Counted from the stretch's first letter, positions 12,558-24,852 are shown. The stretch is DNA of 64,000 nt from Apostichopus japonicus (GCF_037975245.1 NC_092577.1:2186001-2250000); one strand, 5' to 3'. Translations and numbers: made by a program. The notes: a model not told the origin generated them from the sequence alone.

Positions 12558-14236
12558 GCTGACATGTAATCCATTCATTTGTAGTTCTGCTGTCCAGTAG
12601 CGTAGCTAGCACATGGGGGACACTGCCCGGAAAATAGGAGTAAAATCTGGAACGCGAAGAGGTGAAAATAATGGTGGGGGGGGGGGGGGGGAGAAGGATG
12701 AAATAGAAAGGATTGGAAGAGAGAAAAGGAGAGAAAATTAAGAGAGATTGCAAAAGGGAAAGCAAGGGCACAAGGTATACAGGGCGTGATTTCACAAGGG
12801 ACGTTGATTTTGATGCAGTCATTGAAAATCTTCGTAAAATGTCTCTATTTCGGCGAATGGTAACTCAGACTTAGTATTAATAGTTGCTCACTGATGATTC
12901 AAACATCTGTTGGCGGTACAAGAAAGGAAACAAATTTGAATACCCTGATGTGAGAGATATAAATTGCCCGTAAACTTTGACTGTTCGTTTACTGTCTTAC
13001 ATATTGACCTCGCAACTTCTAGGAACGAATGCAGAAACAAATCAAGTTCAAAACTTGAAATTGGAATCAACACAATGAACCAGTAATTACTCCATGATGT
13101 TACGTGCAGAACGTATTGTCTTACAACGTTTGATGTAAGTATTTTTTTCTTTTTTTCTTTTTTTTTCGACACTGTACACGAATAACGTTCAGTGTAACTT
13201 ATGTTATAAACAGTGTGTATAGGGCTATACATTACGACTAATTATAAATGTGTCAGTTTATAACAGCGTAGAAAATAACAAGGGACGTAGCTGTAGGGGG
13301 GGGGGGGCTGTGCCCCAAACAAAATATAAAATAAAAACATGAACATATAAAAGTCTGTCTGTCTGTCTCTAGACCCCAAAAATTCAACAACAAAAAAACA
13401 ATTGCTGACAACTGTACTCCATTCCAAACTACCTATTTAAATTCATCAAAAACCGGGAATCCCCTAACACCCACCGACCGCCAATTACGCCTCGGTGTCA
13501 ATATGTTACATAAAGTACTAACTGAAAAATACAAACCCAACCTCATCATTTGTCTATTAGATGGACAGAACTGCCCTGAACAACTGACCCAAACAGCTAA
13601 GCAAAATATTTCTCCATTTGGGAGAGATCACAGATTTAATGTTTCTACACACACAAGGGTGGAAGACTTGATGAAGTCTAAATCATCAACGAGCCTTTTA
13701 TTTTTTACAATGTCTGTTCTCAGTTGAAAGGAAATTATTAATGTATTTTGCAAATGCTGGATCAAAGTGTCGAAGCCCTTTACGTTTCAGTGTCAGCACG
13801 TACTGTTAACATTTACTTTACATTGAATTATGAAAAAGAAAGGAAGAAGAAACTGAAACAAATTTTGATTCTAAATCAGATTTACAAAGTGACAGCTCCC
13901 TGACACGACATGGATATCTCCCAAACAGAACAAGATTTTATCTTAGCTGTTTTTTTGGTAGTTCTTTACAAAAGAATTTATCATTAGTATCAGTCAAAGA
14001 TAATGGTTGGGTTTGTGTCCTCTTTATAATCAGTCACAGGGGCGGCGATTTGTTTCAAATATTGGGGGGGGGGGGGGCATTTGCTTGGGTTTAGGCGCGT
14101 ATAGCAACTTTCATCCCCAAAATTGTTCGCGCGCTTCGTGATTTTTTTTGTATATAGACCTATATATATAACAAAAAAAAGTACTTTCGGGTGACGTCTT
14201 TTGGTGATATATAAGTAACAAATTGTGACACGATTA
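12558..14236. other. Gene-free region with fragments of G-run transposon ends
   Basis: Several element-end look-alikes lie here: CAGTAGCGTAGCTAG at 12595, a 16-G run at 12676-12691, and CAAGGGACGTAGC at 13279 followed by a G-run. I could not pair them with right ends or target duplications. A 74-codon open frame at 13503-13727 (MLHKVLTEKYKPNLIICLLDGQ at its start) matches no family I know. No gene is called. Confidence 0.4.
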
Positions 14237-15500
14237 GACAGGCGCGTAGCATGGAATTTGCCAAGGGAGGGGTGAAAATTCGGGCAATATGCTGAGAATT
14301 TTTCGGGCACCTACTGAAAGAAAAATAATGTATGGTGTTTTTCAATGGTTAAACTGATATTATTATGATCATCATTATTTTAACGACTTCCCCAATAATT
14401 GTAACCAATATGGAAGGGTAATAACACGCATAGGTGTATGAGGCGGGGGGGGGGGCAGAGTGCCCCCCCCCCCCGCTTTAGAGGAGCTTTAGAGGCAGCT
14501 TTAGAGGAGAAAAAATATATGTATATAAATATATATATATATATATATGCAGTAGCTTGCCCGAATCTCTTTCAAATTTTTGACCGACAATTCCGTGGAG
14601 AGCGTTTTGTGTTGTTTTGTGACATTAATATTAATTAGTTCTAATGATTTTCTTTATCTAGCATCATAATGCCCGAATATTTCCGTGTAACACCACCGAT
14701 TATCGACATCTTTGCCCACAGAAAAAAATGCAGTCAACAGTTTTTCTAACTAGTCAACTGTATACCTGGCCATCCCCGACATGAGTGTATATAAGAAACA
14801 TTTTCTTTTTCATGGATGGTTGGGGGGGGGGGCAGTACAGGTTTATCATATTCTTTGTTATTTTTTATACTTTTTTGTGAGACAAATTGCAGTCTCACCC
14901 GACATAGCGACAATATCCCGCCTACGTGTCGTTGAACAATGTATGTTTTTCTGGAGGTAGCTGAGTACTGTGTTAAAATAATAAATACGGTAACTAAATA
15001 GGAGCTTCAAAATATACGTCCTATTTTTCCCCTTGAAAAAGTGATGTTACCATTTTTTCTTCTTCTAATTTACCAAATTTTTGGGGAAGTGTAAATTTCT
15101 AAAACGTGAGATTATAAAAAAAGAATGTTTAGATGCAACTTGTAAGGCCTCAGAAGTGCCATTTCCGGCAATCTGAGAGGCATTTATTGCCAAAAAATAT
15201 CTTGTACGCTACACGCCAACTGATGGTGGCGCTCCGCTTCGATAGTGTCACGGGAAATTTCAGGCACAAAGTTTCTGCCCCGAAACTGACATGGTCCCGT
15301 ACGCCTATGATAACACGGTATATGATTGTATGCTATTGGCATGCGGTGTAATAACCGATATATGCCTATATGATATGCACATTAAGATGTTGAACGCGCG
15401 TGGAGCGCGCGAAAAATTTTGGTTATATTTTTCGGGCAAGTCGTTTCAGCCCCCCCCCCCCCCCCCAAATCAAATTGGGCTCCTATACGCCTATGAGTTG
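14037..15500. mobile_element. Degenerate cluster of fragments related to the composite inverted-repeat element
   Basis: Pieces of the 17.1-kb composite family occur in mixed order and orientation: an end CAGGGGCGGCGATTTG at 14037 with a G-run; CAGGCGCGTAGC at 14239 followed by TTCGGGCACCTACTGA at about 14300; a minus-strand 110-bp module (about 15130-15245); and a plus-strand block with a GCGCGC hairpin, TTCGGGCAAGTCGTT and a C-run (about 15340-15500). Two G/C runs of 10-13 bases are at 14443-14475. No intact element boundaries or duplications were found, so this is an old, broken copy or several nested ones. Confidence 0.55.
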
Positions 15501-16093
15501 GAACATGTTGTGTGTAGATATCAATTGACCTATCCACATCAGAATGAAAGCTTCTCTTAATAATTTAATTGCCTTTCTGTACTTTGTTGTTAGCCATGCA
15601 GTGATCCCCTCAGGAATACAAGCAAGAATGAGTAAAAGTAATAAATATTTAAGTACAGTTCTTTAAAGTTTTCAATTATTTCTAAAGGTGCCTGTAAAGG
15701 TTTGCATATGTTCTATTTAGGTAGCAGATAGTATAAATTGTGCTATGGTTTGATATAGTTTGGGATGTTCCATAAAACATATTTAGAATTGTGTGCCATT
15801 ACTTTTGGGCATAATATTTCTGCTATTTCATGGACCAATAAAAATCATTAATGTTATCATTCCAGGTTATGTTTTTGTTCAGTCCTGGTTAGTTCAATAT
15901 CTAAAGATTCGAAACTTGGTCAAATTATAAAAAAACATGATACAGATTGTTGTCTTGGGATTTTAACAATTTTCTGGCTAGGTCAAGAAATGTCAACTTC
16001 TGAAAATTTGGCGTTTTAGTGAGAGATCAGAGGAAGAAGTGAAACTGAATGTTGGCAAAATGTCATAGCATTATAAATGTACTATTATATTGA

Positions 16094-16378
16094 GAGCGAG
16101 ATGGCCAATTGGCTAAGGCATCCGACTCGTGATCCAAGGATTGCTGGTTCGATTCCTGCCTAGTTCATTACATTTTGTCATTGGGCACGATGCTTTATCT
16201 CACTTGCCTCTCTCCACCCAGGGGTTGTTAAATGGGTTCCTGAGAGGTAACTCGTTATTGGGCGCAGTATATAACTGCAGCTGGCTGGAGGGATTGTCTC
16301 TGGCATAGGTTATCATTGACATGGGGTAATATAATGTCAGTAAAGCGCAATAAATATCAAATATTATAATTATTATTG
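16094..16378 (+). mobile_element. tRNA-headed SINE
   Basis: The head has a polymerase III box A-like TGGCCAATTGG (16102-16112) and a perfect box B GGTTCGATTCC (16146-16156), spaced as in a tRNA. A non-tRNA body follows, including CTCTCCACCCAGG and AAATGGGTTCCTGAGAGG, then an AT-rich tail (AATAAATATCAAATATTATA). The lack of a matching 3' acceptor arm and the long body make this a SINE rather than a tRNA gene. The body resembles the central domain of widespread invertebrate SINEs as I remember them; this needs a library search. Confidence 0.75.
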
Positions 16379-17124
16379 CCTATCAAATTCACATGGTCAG
16401 TGTGGATTTTGGTGTGAGTGAAAAGTTACTTGCTGTAAGTGGAGATCTTTAATTCTTAATATTGCAAGAATGATATTAACTTGTAGAAAACTTGTACTTT
16501 CAATGCTAAGTAGGCCTTTAGTAGGATTTGCAACAAGTGTGTAGTTTTCGGCGGAGATTAAAAGAGACCTTCAACAGATGTTATTCATATATTGAGAGCT
16601 ACTTTAAACCACAAACCTCCAAAAGGGTAGTATTGACCAGTGGTACATACACTTGGCATGTGGCTTTTCCCATTACAAATTCTATTGTTTTCGGGTGTGG
16701 ATAAGCTATATTTTAGGTCAGCAGAGATAAAATTGTCAGAATCTTCCAAAGAAAAACAGCTTGTCTCAAGAATTGTTAACTTTGAGAAAAGTTTGTAATT
16801 GTATCATCACATTGTCTCACAATCACAATCAAGTAGAACACAGTTCACGTTGAGTATTAACATCTTAATTTATTGCAATACATAGTCATACTGTACAAGA
16901 CAGACGTAGGACGAGATGTCCAAGATTCCATGTTGCCAGATGGAGAGACAGGGTGAACAAGGACGAGCAGACGGCATGCTTTAACTTATATACCAATATG
17001 CACATACACAACGTAATAACATACAGGTGCAGATTCTTCAATGTTTGCACACGTGTATCTAATGCATATTCAATAACATTACAGCCTCCATGTACGGGAC
17101 ATTGTTGATCGCCTTTCGACCTGG
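16379..17124. other. Spacer with no recognisable feature
   Basis: AT-rich sequence between the SINE and the composite transposon. I see no exon, repeat or RNA gene. Confidence 0.4.
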
Positions 17125-17792
17125 GTATCCAGGCGCGTATCCAGGATTTTCTAACCCGGGGGGCGCGAATTACTATCTAAGCGGAGCGCCACCATCGGTT
17201 GGCGCGCAGCGTACAAGAAAATTTCTGGTTTTCATAGCCCCTCAGATCACCGGAAATGGCACTTCTCGGGCTTGAAAATGACCAACCAGATGTACACTTT
17301 TGCTTGAGAACCAAGTTTTACCCAATAGTTTTTTCCATCCATAACCTTTTTCAAGATTGTCACCAGTCACACATCATGTTCGACCTCATCGTATCTCCTG
17401 TAGATCATTGCTTTTGTAGGTAATTCTACGTAACGGCCCACAATACCCGTCAGCCCCACTTTTCAAGGTTTTAAGCCCATTATTTGTTCAGAATTTACAT
17501 AATAAATTCACTTCAAAACATACCGCTAATGTTGCACAAAATTTCATCTATGGACAACCACCAATATAGAAAAAAAACCTTCAAACCCAAACAGACCGGT
17601 CAAAATTGCACGAGTAGAGGGAAGTATAATGAAGAATGTTGGTCAGGGAATTTTCGAAAATTCCGACACAGTTAATTTATTGGTGTAGAAATATTGCAAC
17701 CTCTTATAATGGCTTTTACAAAACTTGGTTGAAGGAACAGAAAAATAGCAGATATTTCCGATATCAGGTATATCGAAACCGAACACTTCACT

Positions 17793-18219
17793 CATAGGCG
17801 TAGGTCCTGTAGGAGGCGGGGGCTGCAGCCCCCCAATTGTTTTCCCATTTTTTTCGGGCACCTACTGAAAGAAAAATAAATAGCAATGAATAGCTTAAAA
17901 TGATCTCCTTGGTAATTGAAATAAAGTTGTAAGCTTGGCCGACATTACTACTGTAAAAGAGAGTTTCGACATAAATGGATCTGTATGGTTTTTCTCCATC
18001 TACATAAGACATTTGGTTGTTTACATTAGCATCCGGCGGTATACTGTGCAACTTTGACGGACCGTAAGGTACACGATGCCATACAATGTAATGAGCGATC
18101 TTGCCTATATGATATTGGCATCGACATGTTGAATGCGCGCTTTGCGCGCGAAAAATTTTGGCTTTTTTTTCGGGCAAGTCATTACAGCCCCCAAATCCAA
18201 TCTGGCTCCTACGCCTTTG
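17793..18219. mobile_element. hAT-like insertion nested in composite copy 1
   Basis: Starts CATAGGCGTAGG and ends CTACGCCTTTG. It has the G/C-rich blocks typical of the small elements in this window and a GCGCGC(TTT)GCGCGC hairpin near 18137. The right flank ACTACACA (18220-18227) is only partly kept on the left (ACTTCACT). The matching nested element at 57261-57700 still has both 8-bp duplications, which defines the ends. Confidence 0.7.
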
Positions 18220-18715
18220 ACTACACACATTGACAGTTTTTGAGGCTGTTCATCGTGGAACATGCATTTCAATGCTCATTGATACGATGTTATATCTGCT
18301 CTTTGCTTTACAAATTCGAACAGGCGTGTAGCGAGTAATTGCCAAGGGAGGGCGAAGCCTGTAGGCAAACTATCTAAGCGAAGCGCCACCATAAGTTGGC
18401 GAGAAGCGAACAAGAAAAATTTTGGCCGAAAATGCCTCCCAGATCGCTGGAAATGACACTTCCCAGGCCTTGTAAATTGCATCTAAGCATTGTCTATTTT
18501 GAAATTACTAGCGATGTCATAAAGAAAATTTGCTCGGGGGGGGGGCGGTCGCCCCCTTCCCGAAATGCGTTATGTTCGAGTTCAAGTACATTAGTGAGAG
18601 AGGAAAAACGGAAACGTCAAAAATGGAGTTGTCGGGGTAAGGGGTAGGGTGAGGCGCACACCCCCTCCGTAATCCTTGATCTGTCACTGGCTACCCTGTG
18701 TATATAATAGGGATC

Positions 18716-18870
18716 TTTCTCTTCCCGAGGTCTTGGCTATCTTCTCCTCCCTCCTTTTCTCCTTTTTCTCTCTTTTTTCTTTTTCTTTTCCCTTCCTTCC
18801 TCTCCTCCTTTTCTCTTTTCCCCTCCTTTTCCCTTTTTTCTTCTCTTTTTTTTCTCTCCTCTTTTCCTTA
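18716..18870 (+). repeat. C/T-rich low-complexity tract next to the right end of the composite element
   Basis: About 155 bp of almost pure pyrimidine on this strand. The same tract lies at the same position in the second copy (about 58330-58490). Open frames on both strands here are composition artefacts. Confidence 0.8.
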
Positions 18871-19154
18871 CCCGGGGGGCGCGCGCCCCCAACGCCCCCC
18901 CTGGATACGCACCTGGTATCTTTACATAACTGGAAAAACATTCAATAATCGGCAAAATATTATTTAACCTATCCCACAATGTGAAAAGGAAGACACATTT
19001 ATCTGAGGCAGTCCTATATATACAAATACCGTATTCTCTCCTCAAGAATCGATATTTCCAATGGCAGGCAACCTGACAATTAAATTGTTACGTTGAATTT
19101 CTCATCTCCATATCTTTTCCTTCATTCTATGGAACCCGACAATGGAAAACCTAT

Positions 19155-19322
19155 TTCGTTGTCTAAACTAAGTTTGTTTGTTGTTGTCTAAACTAAATTT
19201 GTTGCGGCTGTTTTACCATGTTTTACCATGCTGTTGCTCAAACTCACGTTGATGTCTAAAGTTCCGTTGTCTAACTTACGGCGTTGTCTAAACTTACGTC
19301 GTTGTCTAAACTTACGTTGCTT
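19155..19322 (+). repeat. Minisatellite of GTTGTCTAAACTTAC-type units
   Basis: Diverged copies of GTTGTCTAAACTTACGTC, with variants GTTGTCTAAACTAA and GATGTCTAAAGTTCC, repeat through this stretch at about 18-25-bp spacing. An ACT-rich stretch follows at about 19435-19540. Confidence 0.65.
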
Positions 19323-19540
19323 CCGTCGGCGTTAGTTCAACAATTGCTCAATCACGTGATGTAATACATAGGCGTTTCGTACGAAATTCAACAAACATCA
19401 CCGGCGCAGGAGAAAGCATGGTACGTAGGCTGCTACCACTACTACTACTAGGCTTACTACTGTTACACCTTAAGGCTTGAGCAATATTCGTACTCTTACT
19501 ACTGATACTTTAAGCCTACTACTACTAGACTCAACAATGA

Positions 19541-20160
19541 AATATTCTAAACAGTCTAGACTACCCACATATCCCAATGGTGAAATGGTCAAACATCAGC
19601 AACAAGTTTACAAAGCCTCGATTCTGCCTCTGAGTAGATCTCCGTATAGATGATGTGATGTCCGGGTACGGAGCTGAAAAACCGACTAAAAGTTGAAGAC
19701 GGACACGAATATCCGTAATATAAAAACACACACTGACGAAAGTCCGTAGTAAAGTAATAATACAACTTGTATTTACAGAGATATTTACACCGTTCGTCAC
19801 AAAAAAACACGAAAAACAAGGAAACAAAATAACTGTAGAATGATACACTCTAAACGCTAGCGAAAACACTAAAAATACCCGACATCATATAAACGTACCC
19901 GTAGGTCTTAACTGGTGATATTTTGACTCGTAAATACCGTGTTGGCTTTTAGGCTTTCAACACCCGAAAACATAAAAATAACTTTTCTATGGAAGGCCAA
20001 ATAAGCAGCTCTGCCACTACAGGTGATGTGTGACGTCACAGCGGAAACCTTTCTTCAAAGCTTAACATGCCATGTCATACTTTTCCTTTTGATCTATCTT
20101 TGAAACCTGAAATGTTCACTCAGCATCGACAATTCCCTGTGTTGGAATTTCATCAATACG
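19541..20160. other. Spacer with no recognisable feature
   Basis: Open frames on the minus strand at 19561-19869 show no domain, no codon-level repeats and no convincing splice borders. No feature is called. Confidence 0.35.
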
Positions 20161-20203
20161 CAACATTCTGTATTTATATACTATATATACTATATATATA
20201 TAT

Positions 20204-20261
20204 ATATATAGTAAATCAATAAAGAATAACACACCAGATTCTTTATTGATATACTATATAT
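20204..20261. repeat. Imperfect hairpin flanked by (TA)n
   Basis: Two 24-bp arms (20204-20227 and 20238-20261) are inverted with one mismatch around a 10-bp loop (AACACACCAG). The arms contain TCAATAAAGAAT / ATTCTTTATTGA and run into TA repeats. TA-rich tracts also lie at 20296-20360 and 20690-20717. Confidence 0.7.
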
Positions 20262-20686
20262 CTGTCATACCACTATACACATTCATTTCTTATATATATC
20301 TATATCTATACATATATATATATATATATATATATATCTGATTATATATATATATATATACACATGTGCGTGTGTTTTACGTACCGTATACGCTATAAAC
20401 CAACTACCCTGTTATATGTTCAACTATTTACAGGTATCTCGAACACTAATATGCGCTACACGGAATGGCTACACGAGCATCTAAGGAACAATATACACGA
20501 TGGAAGATGTGATGACATTACAAAAATATAGAAAACTACTTCAGATGAGTCATATAGGCCTACCAGCATTACAGAGTAGAAAACATAGACCATGATTATT
20601 CCATCAAAATGAACAGTACACAATGCATGGAGGATGTGATGAATATAAAGTTAAACAACTTCAGGTGCTTTGTCAGCATTACATTA

Positions 20687-20721
<35 letters not shown>

Positions 20722-21257
20722 TTATATATTACACCGAATCACATCAGATGATACGGTATACCGGTATTACGTAATACTCCGATATACAAAACTATACACA
20801 TGTTAAGATCATCATTAAGTAGGTTACAAAGAAAAGCAAACAAAATAATTCCTTGGTGGTTTAAAAGTTAGTAAAGATAGCGTTCATCAGTTCATATGTC
20901 ATCATGGAAATTTATGGAAACAAAAAATTATCAAGAAATATATAGCTTGCAGATGAGTAATTTAAAGCTGTTAAAATTGCTTATAAATATATTTGTTTTG
21001 TTGCCATGTTACGGTCTCAAGTCAGACTTGAAGCAGTCTATGACAAGCTATATGATTATATATATATATATTATACATTTTTGACGAGTAGAAGAACATA
21101 TTGGACCAATTATAACCAGTAACAGCATAATTTACATAATTTAACAGTACATTATACGGTTCTAAGTGCTATGCATGAACCGAGCATGATGTGTTACATC
21201 AGCATCAAGTGGGGGATTTACAGGCCAGAAGGTGTTAATCCCGCCCCTCCCCACCCC
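20262..21257. other. AT-rich spacer with short TA microsatellites
   Basis: Apart from (TA)n tracts near 20296-20360, 20690-20717 and 21056-21071, I see no gene or structured repeat. Confidence 0.4.
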
Positions 21258-21498
<241 letters not shown>

Positions 21499-21714
21499 TC
21501 ACTCCAGGAGCACTGCCCCACCCCTTCACCCCAATGAGATGTCTATAGCTATTGGCCGGCGTAATTGAACCAAAAAAGGGGACTATCTTTTTTGGTTTAG
21601 ATCATTTGATACTTAGTCATTTTTTGGAAGAAAAAAAAGCAGACAAAACACGAAATATAAGTTAATCTTATTCGTTACTGATCTAAAGTCAATCAAATAA
21701 ACATGAGTCAAGGC

Positions 21715-22680
21715 TTATGGTTGTTCGTTTATCGTATTAAGTTCAATTTCGGGTTCATCATTGTTAATTTTAAAGCTCATCAACCACAGTGCAATGGTTT
21801 TCAAACAAGGAAACGTATTTAAGAATGCCTCTCGATAGATTGAGCCAAATATGTTATAAATAACAGGATTTAAACCAGAATTGAGTAATGTACAGATGAT
21901 TAATGGGTAGGGATAATTTCCTTGACCACTCATAGCTAGAATGATGAAAGTGTCAAAGATAAACACTAGACTCACGAAGACAAAAGAATTAATAATGACT
22001 GCTATTGTCACTTGCTGTTGCTGTCTAGCGAGATTTCTGTTAGACACATTTCCTCTGTGCAGCTCATGCCTCTTCCTTAACACAATAATAATCTTTAAAT
22101 TAAGGATCCCTGTCCCAACAATGGTTACAAAATCGTAAAGAAATATGACAAAAAAAAGAAAGATCAGAAAATTAAAAAAAAAAAGAGGGATCGCAAGCAA
22201 AACAAATCCAATTACCAAAAGTAAAACAAAGACAACGGTAGCAATGAGTATCATAACAATTAAAAGTATCTTCCGGTTTTTAATGTGTCTTATTGATTGA
22301 TTTATCGGATCGCTAACAACCTTGTATCGATCCCATGACAACAACATGATCAATGTACAGGAGACGATTTGAGCTGGAAATCTAATAAATAGCGCTAATA
22401 GGAAAAAGATATCAAAATTGATGTCACTAAGATATAAAGATTCTCCTCCCATTACTATATAAATAATCGAGGTATACATATCTATGAATGACAAAGGTAT
22501 CAAGTAAAAATTCAACCGCATTTTCCTTAAAGAGGATTGTTTGACAACTGTGAACAAAAATGCACCGTTAGAAAGAAAGGCGAGAATTCCTAAAACCAAT
22601 GATGTTACAGCATGGCCCTTCGTCTGAGTTACAGACATAATCCAACCTGGAATTGAAGCATTTGATTGAATGTATTCCAT
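21715..22680 (-). CDS. Rhodopsin-type (class A) G protein-coupled receptor, intronless
   Basis: An uninterrupted 321-codon frame. I start at the ATG at 22680; the GTG just upstream is not needed. Residues 24-46 form the first helix with Asn38 of the GN motif, Asp67 sits in helix 2, the DRY motif is at 117-119 (WDRYKVVSDP) at the end of helix 3, and NPVIY at 271-275 ends helix 7. N-glycosylation sequon N7-A-S is in the short extracellular N-terminus, and an acidic C-tail follows the last helix. This is a plasma-membrane receptor that would couple to G proteins; the ligand cannot be told. Oddities: helix 6 lacks the usual CWxP motif, and I see no cysteine near the start of helix 3 for the common disulfide to loop 2. 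Intronless, divergent class A receptors form large chemoreceptor-like families in echinoderms, which fits. Stop is TAA at 21715-21717. Confidence 0.9.
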   Translation of the reverse strand: MEYIQSNASIPGWIMSVTQTKGHAVTSLVLGILAFLSNGAFLFTVVKQSSLRKMRLNFYLIPLSFIDMYTSIIYIVMGGESLYLSDINFDIFFLLALFIRFPAQIVSCTLIMLLSWDRYKVVSDPINQSIRHIKNRKILLIVMILIATVVFVLLLVIGFVLLAIPLFFFNFLIFLFFVIFLYDFVTIVGTGILNLKIIIVLRKRHELHRGNVSNRNLARQQQQVTIAVIINSFVFVSLVFIFDTFIILAMSGQGNYPYPLIICTLLNSGLNPVIYNIFGSIYREAFLNTFPCLKTIALWLMSFKINNDEPEIELNTINEQP

Positions 22681-22714
22681 CACGCAGTATCTCGTTTCAA
22701 TTCGTTAACTAGAC

Positions 22715-22936
22715 ATGGATCTCAACAATAGCATAACACGGACATTCCTTGGTCCAGAGAGTAACTCTTATGCAACAGAAGAAAGAACCACTGCAAAAAG
22801 AAGGGGAAAAACTCATGTAAAAAGGAAATCCGTTCTGTCATTAATTTTTCTTCCAGTTCCAACAGTGATTATTGTCATATCTGCTATTATAAGTATTCTG
22901 TTGATCAATTTGTCAATGAAACTCACTCCTTGTTGA
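22715..22936 (+). CDS. Possible small membrane peptide, divergent from the GPCR
   Basis: A 73-codon ATG frame starting 35 bp from the GPCR start on the other strand. It has a basic middle (KRRGKTHVKRKS) and one hydrophobic helix (about residues 44-67, VPTVIIVISAIISILLI), then a short tail. I recognise no family. It could be an independent small protein, a 5' exon, or chance in AT-rich DNA. Confidence 0.25.
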   Translation: MDLNNSITRTFLGPESNSYATEERTTAKRRGKTHVKRKSVLSLIFLPVPTVIIVISAIISILLINLSMKLTPC

Positions 22937-22990
22937 TACAATTTGATGGTATACTATATCATGTTACCGGTAAATCAATGAAATAGTGAG

Positions 22991-23008
22991 TACAATACAA
23001 ATATCTAT

Positions 23009-23064
<56 letters not shown>

Positions 23065-23178
23065 ATATATATATATATATTTATTTATATGTATATGATG
23101 AGATATATATATATGTATATATATTTATATGTATATGATGATGTATATATATATATATATATATATACATATACATAG
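22991..23178. repeat. TA-rich microsatellite
   Basis: (TA)n runs with interruptions such as TTTATTTATATGTATATGATGA, repeated at 23078 and 23124. Confidence 0.9.
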
Positions 23179-24852
23179 GAAGAGAGAGTGCGAGATACAT
23201 TCATCTCATCGGAGAGTTCCCTGCATGTCATAAAATCCTCATTGAGCATGTAACTGCGCCACAGCTGCCAGTAATTAGGATAGGGCGCACCTGCAACACT
23301 GGAGACCAAGGTGTCTAATACAAGTTCATCAATATAATATGAGTTATTGATATGCAAAGATACTTACATGTCATTATTTCACATTAATCTCAGTTACCTC
23401 AACAGGTATAACATTCATGAGTATCGGATGAACTTGCTCTCACTCCAGCGATAAGTGTTGTTTCAACTTGCAATCAGGCGTTGAAGAAATATCCAACAAA
23501 AAGGACGCGAATTGATCATGTGTCTTTGACTCATTCAGTTCATGTATATATGATACAATGAATGAGTCTATATGAAACATATAATTGATAAATTTATGTC
23601 ATTGTACGCAGTTTAGACAAATCGGTCCGCCGTACTGTTTCTTGCTTTAAGAACCAAATTCGAGTCATAGAGCGAGAAGATATTTTAGAATCCACTCCGT
23701 TTCCTTGTCGAAATATTATCACCAAGCTGCAAACACAGAAAGACGGTCTGCCGTAAAAACACTTTCGTTCTTTCTTTCTTTCTTTCTTTTGGTGTCCAAA
23801 TAATAGTGAATTTGATTTTTATCTTTTACTTGAGCACTGGGTAGATAAGTTCTAAGGTGACTTTAGTTTTAAATCATAAAACGATGAACGATTCCGAGTA
23901 CACCACGTCTTAAACTACCATTACGTGGTTTACACTCTTCAGTGTTGCTCCTGACAATTAGCTCCTTTCGGTAACATATGGTGTCTGTAAAAAGACCCAA
24001 CCAACGTTCTTGGCTTTTTTCCTATATTTACCGCTTCCTTCATAAGGTGTAAAAGTTTACTCGAGTCGGTATTTGAATTTTCTTTTCGCCAATAATTTAA
24101 TGTCCTTTTCTAATGAAGCATCAAAGAGTTTAGCACAAGCAGGTAGAACTTAGCTTTAAAGAATGTTCACGTTGGAGGCTGTTCTCAGATCACAAGACCG
24201 TAAGCTGCTTGCACTTTTCCGTTACGTTTTCTGCCCGCAAACTTGTTCTGCTATGATCTGAAGGTCGAAGCATCAAATTTCCTATTTTATTACCTAACCT
24301 TTAAGCAATATTTAATATCAAGAAAGCTTTGGTTACATATATATATATATATCTATGTAAATAGTTATGTATATATTTAATGATTAGAAATTAGATATAT
24401 CTTTACATTATACACGTACCAGCAAGTTAAGTTCTCACTCGGTTCTTATATATGATAACTGTACCAAAGAACAGAAGATGTCAGTCAGTACAAAATGTAA
24501 GACTCGAGGCTTACAACTTCCTTCTCCTCATTTCATGAATATTCAGGCCATTAGGCCTACACACTGAAAACTCAAGTTTTACATGAGTTTTACATCAAAA
24601 TAATGTGTGTGTATATGTTGGGCAGAAAGGGAACAGAAAATCGGTGGCCAGTTTCGGAGATCTTCGCCAGATGGAACAAAAATTTCATCATCAGTCGTTG
24701 ACAAATGTTTTAGTCGGTTATGTTGTATTTTAGATTCAGTCACCCGGGAAAGAAATAGACCACTGCTACGGGTGTACGCCCCCCCCCCCTGTCTTTTTGA
24801 AGCCCACATAAACTACTTTTTATCACAATCCTGCGTTTAGAGCGAATAAGAG

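Larger units (their letters stand above)
17125..18920. mobile_element. Composite inverted-repeat transposon, copy 1, with GTATC target duplication
   Basis: The element is 17130-18915 (1,786 bp). It starts CAGGCGCGTATCCAGG and ends CCTGGATACGCACCTG, inverted with one mismatch. GTATC flanks both ends (17125-17129 and 18916-18920); a 6-bp reading GGTATC is also possible. Inside are two copies of a ~110-bp GGAGCGCCACCAT module (about 17166-17275 and 18370-18485), a nested hAT-like insertion (17793-18219), a C/T-rich tract and GC-rich ends. No transposase frame is visible, so it is non-autonomous. A second copy in the same orientation lies at 56590-58531. The superfamily is uncertain: a 5-6-bp duplication does not fit hAT. 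Confidence 0.8.

Noticed and set aside
12595-12691. Complete transposon starting CAGTAGCGTAGC
   Set aside because: No right end or matching 8-bp duplication could be found.
13503-13727. 74-codon open frame (possible domain remnant)
   Set aside because: It looks protein-like in composition but matches nothing I know, and no flanking exons were found.
16094-16170. Functional tRNA gene
   Set aside because: Box A and box B are present, but there is no matching acceptor arm, and a SINE body and tail follow.
17090-17275. Conserved peptide SGAPPSVGA...RKF in the 110-bp module (also 11895-12152, minus)
   Set aside because: The frame breaks in the copy at 56640-56735 and is not kept in the 18.4-kb and 57.9-kb modules. 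DNA-level conservation explains the similarity.
18676-19045. Open frames rich in Phe/Ser/Leu or Lys/Glu/Arg, also at 58268-58615
   Set aside because: They come from the C/T-rich tract of the composite element, and appear in several frames at once.
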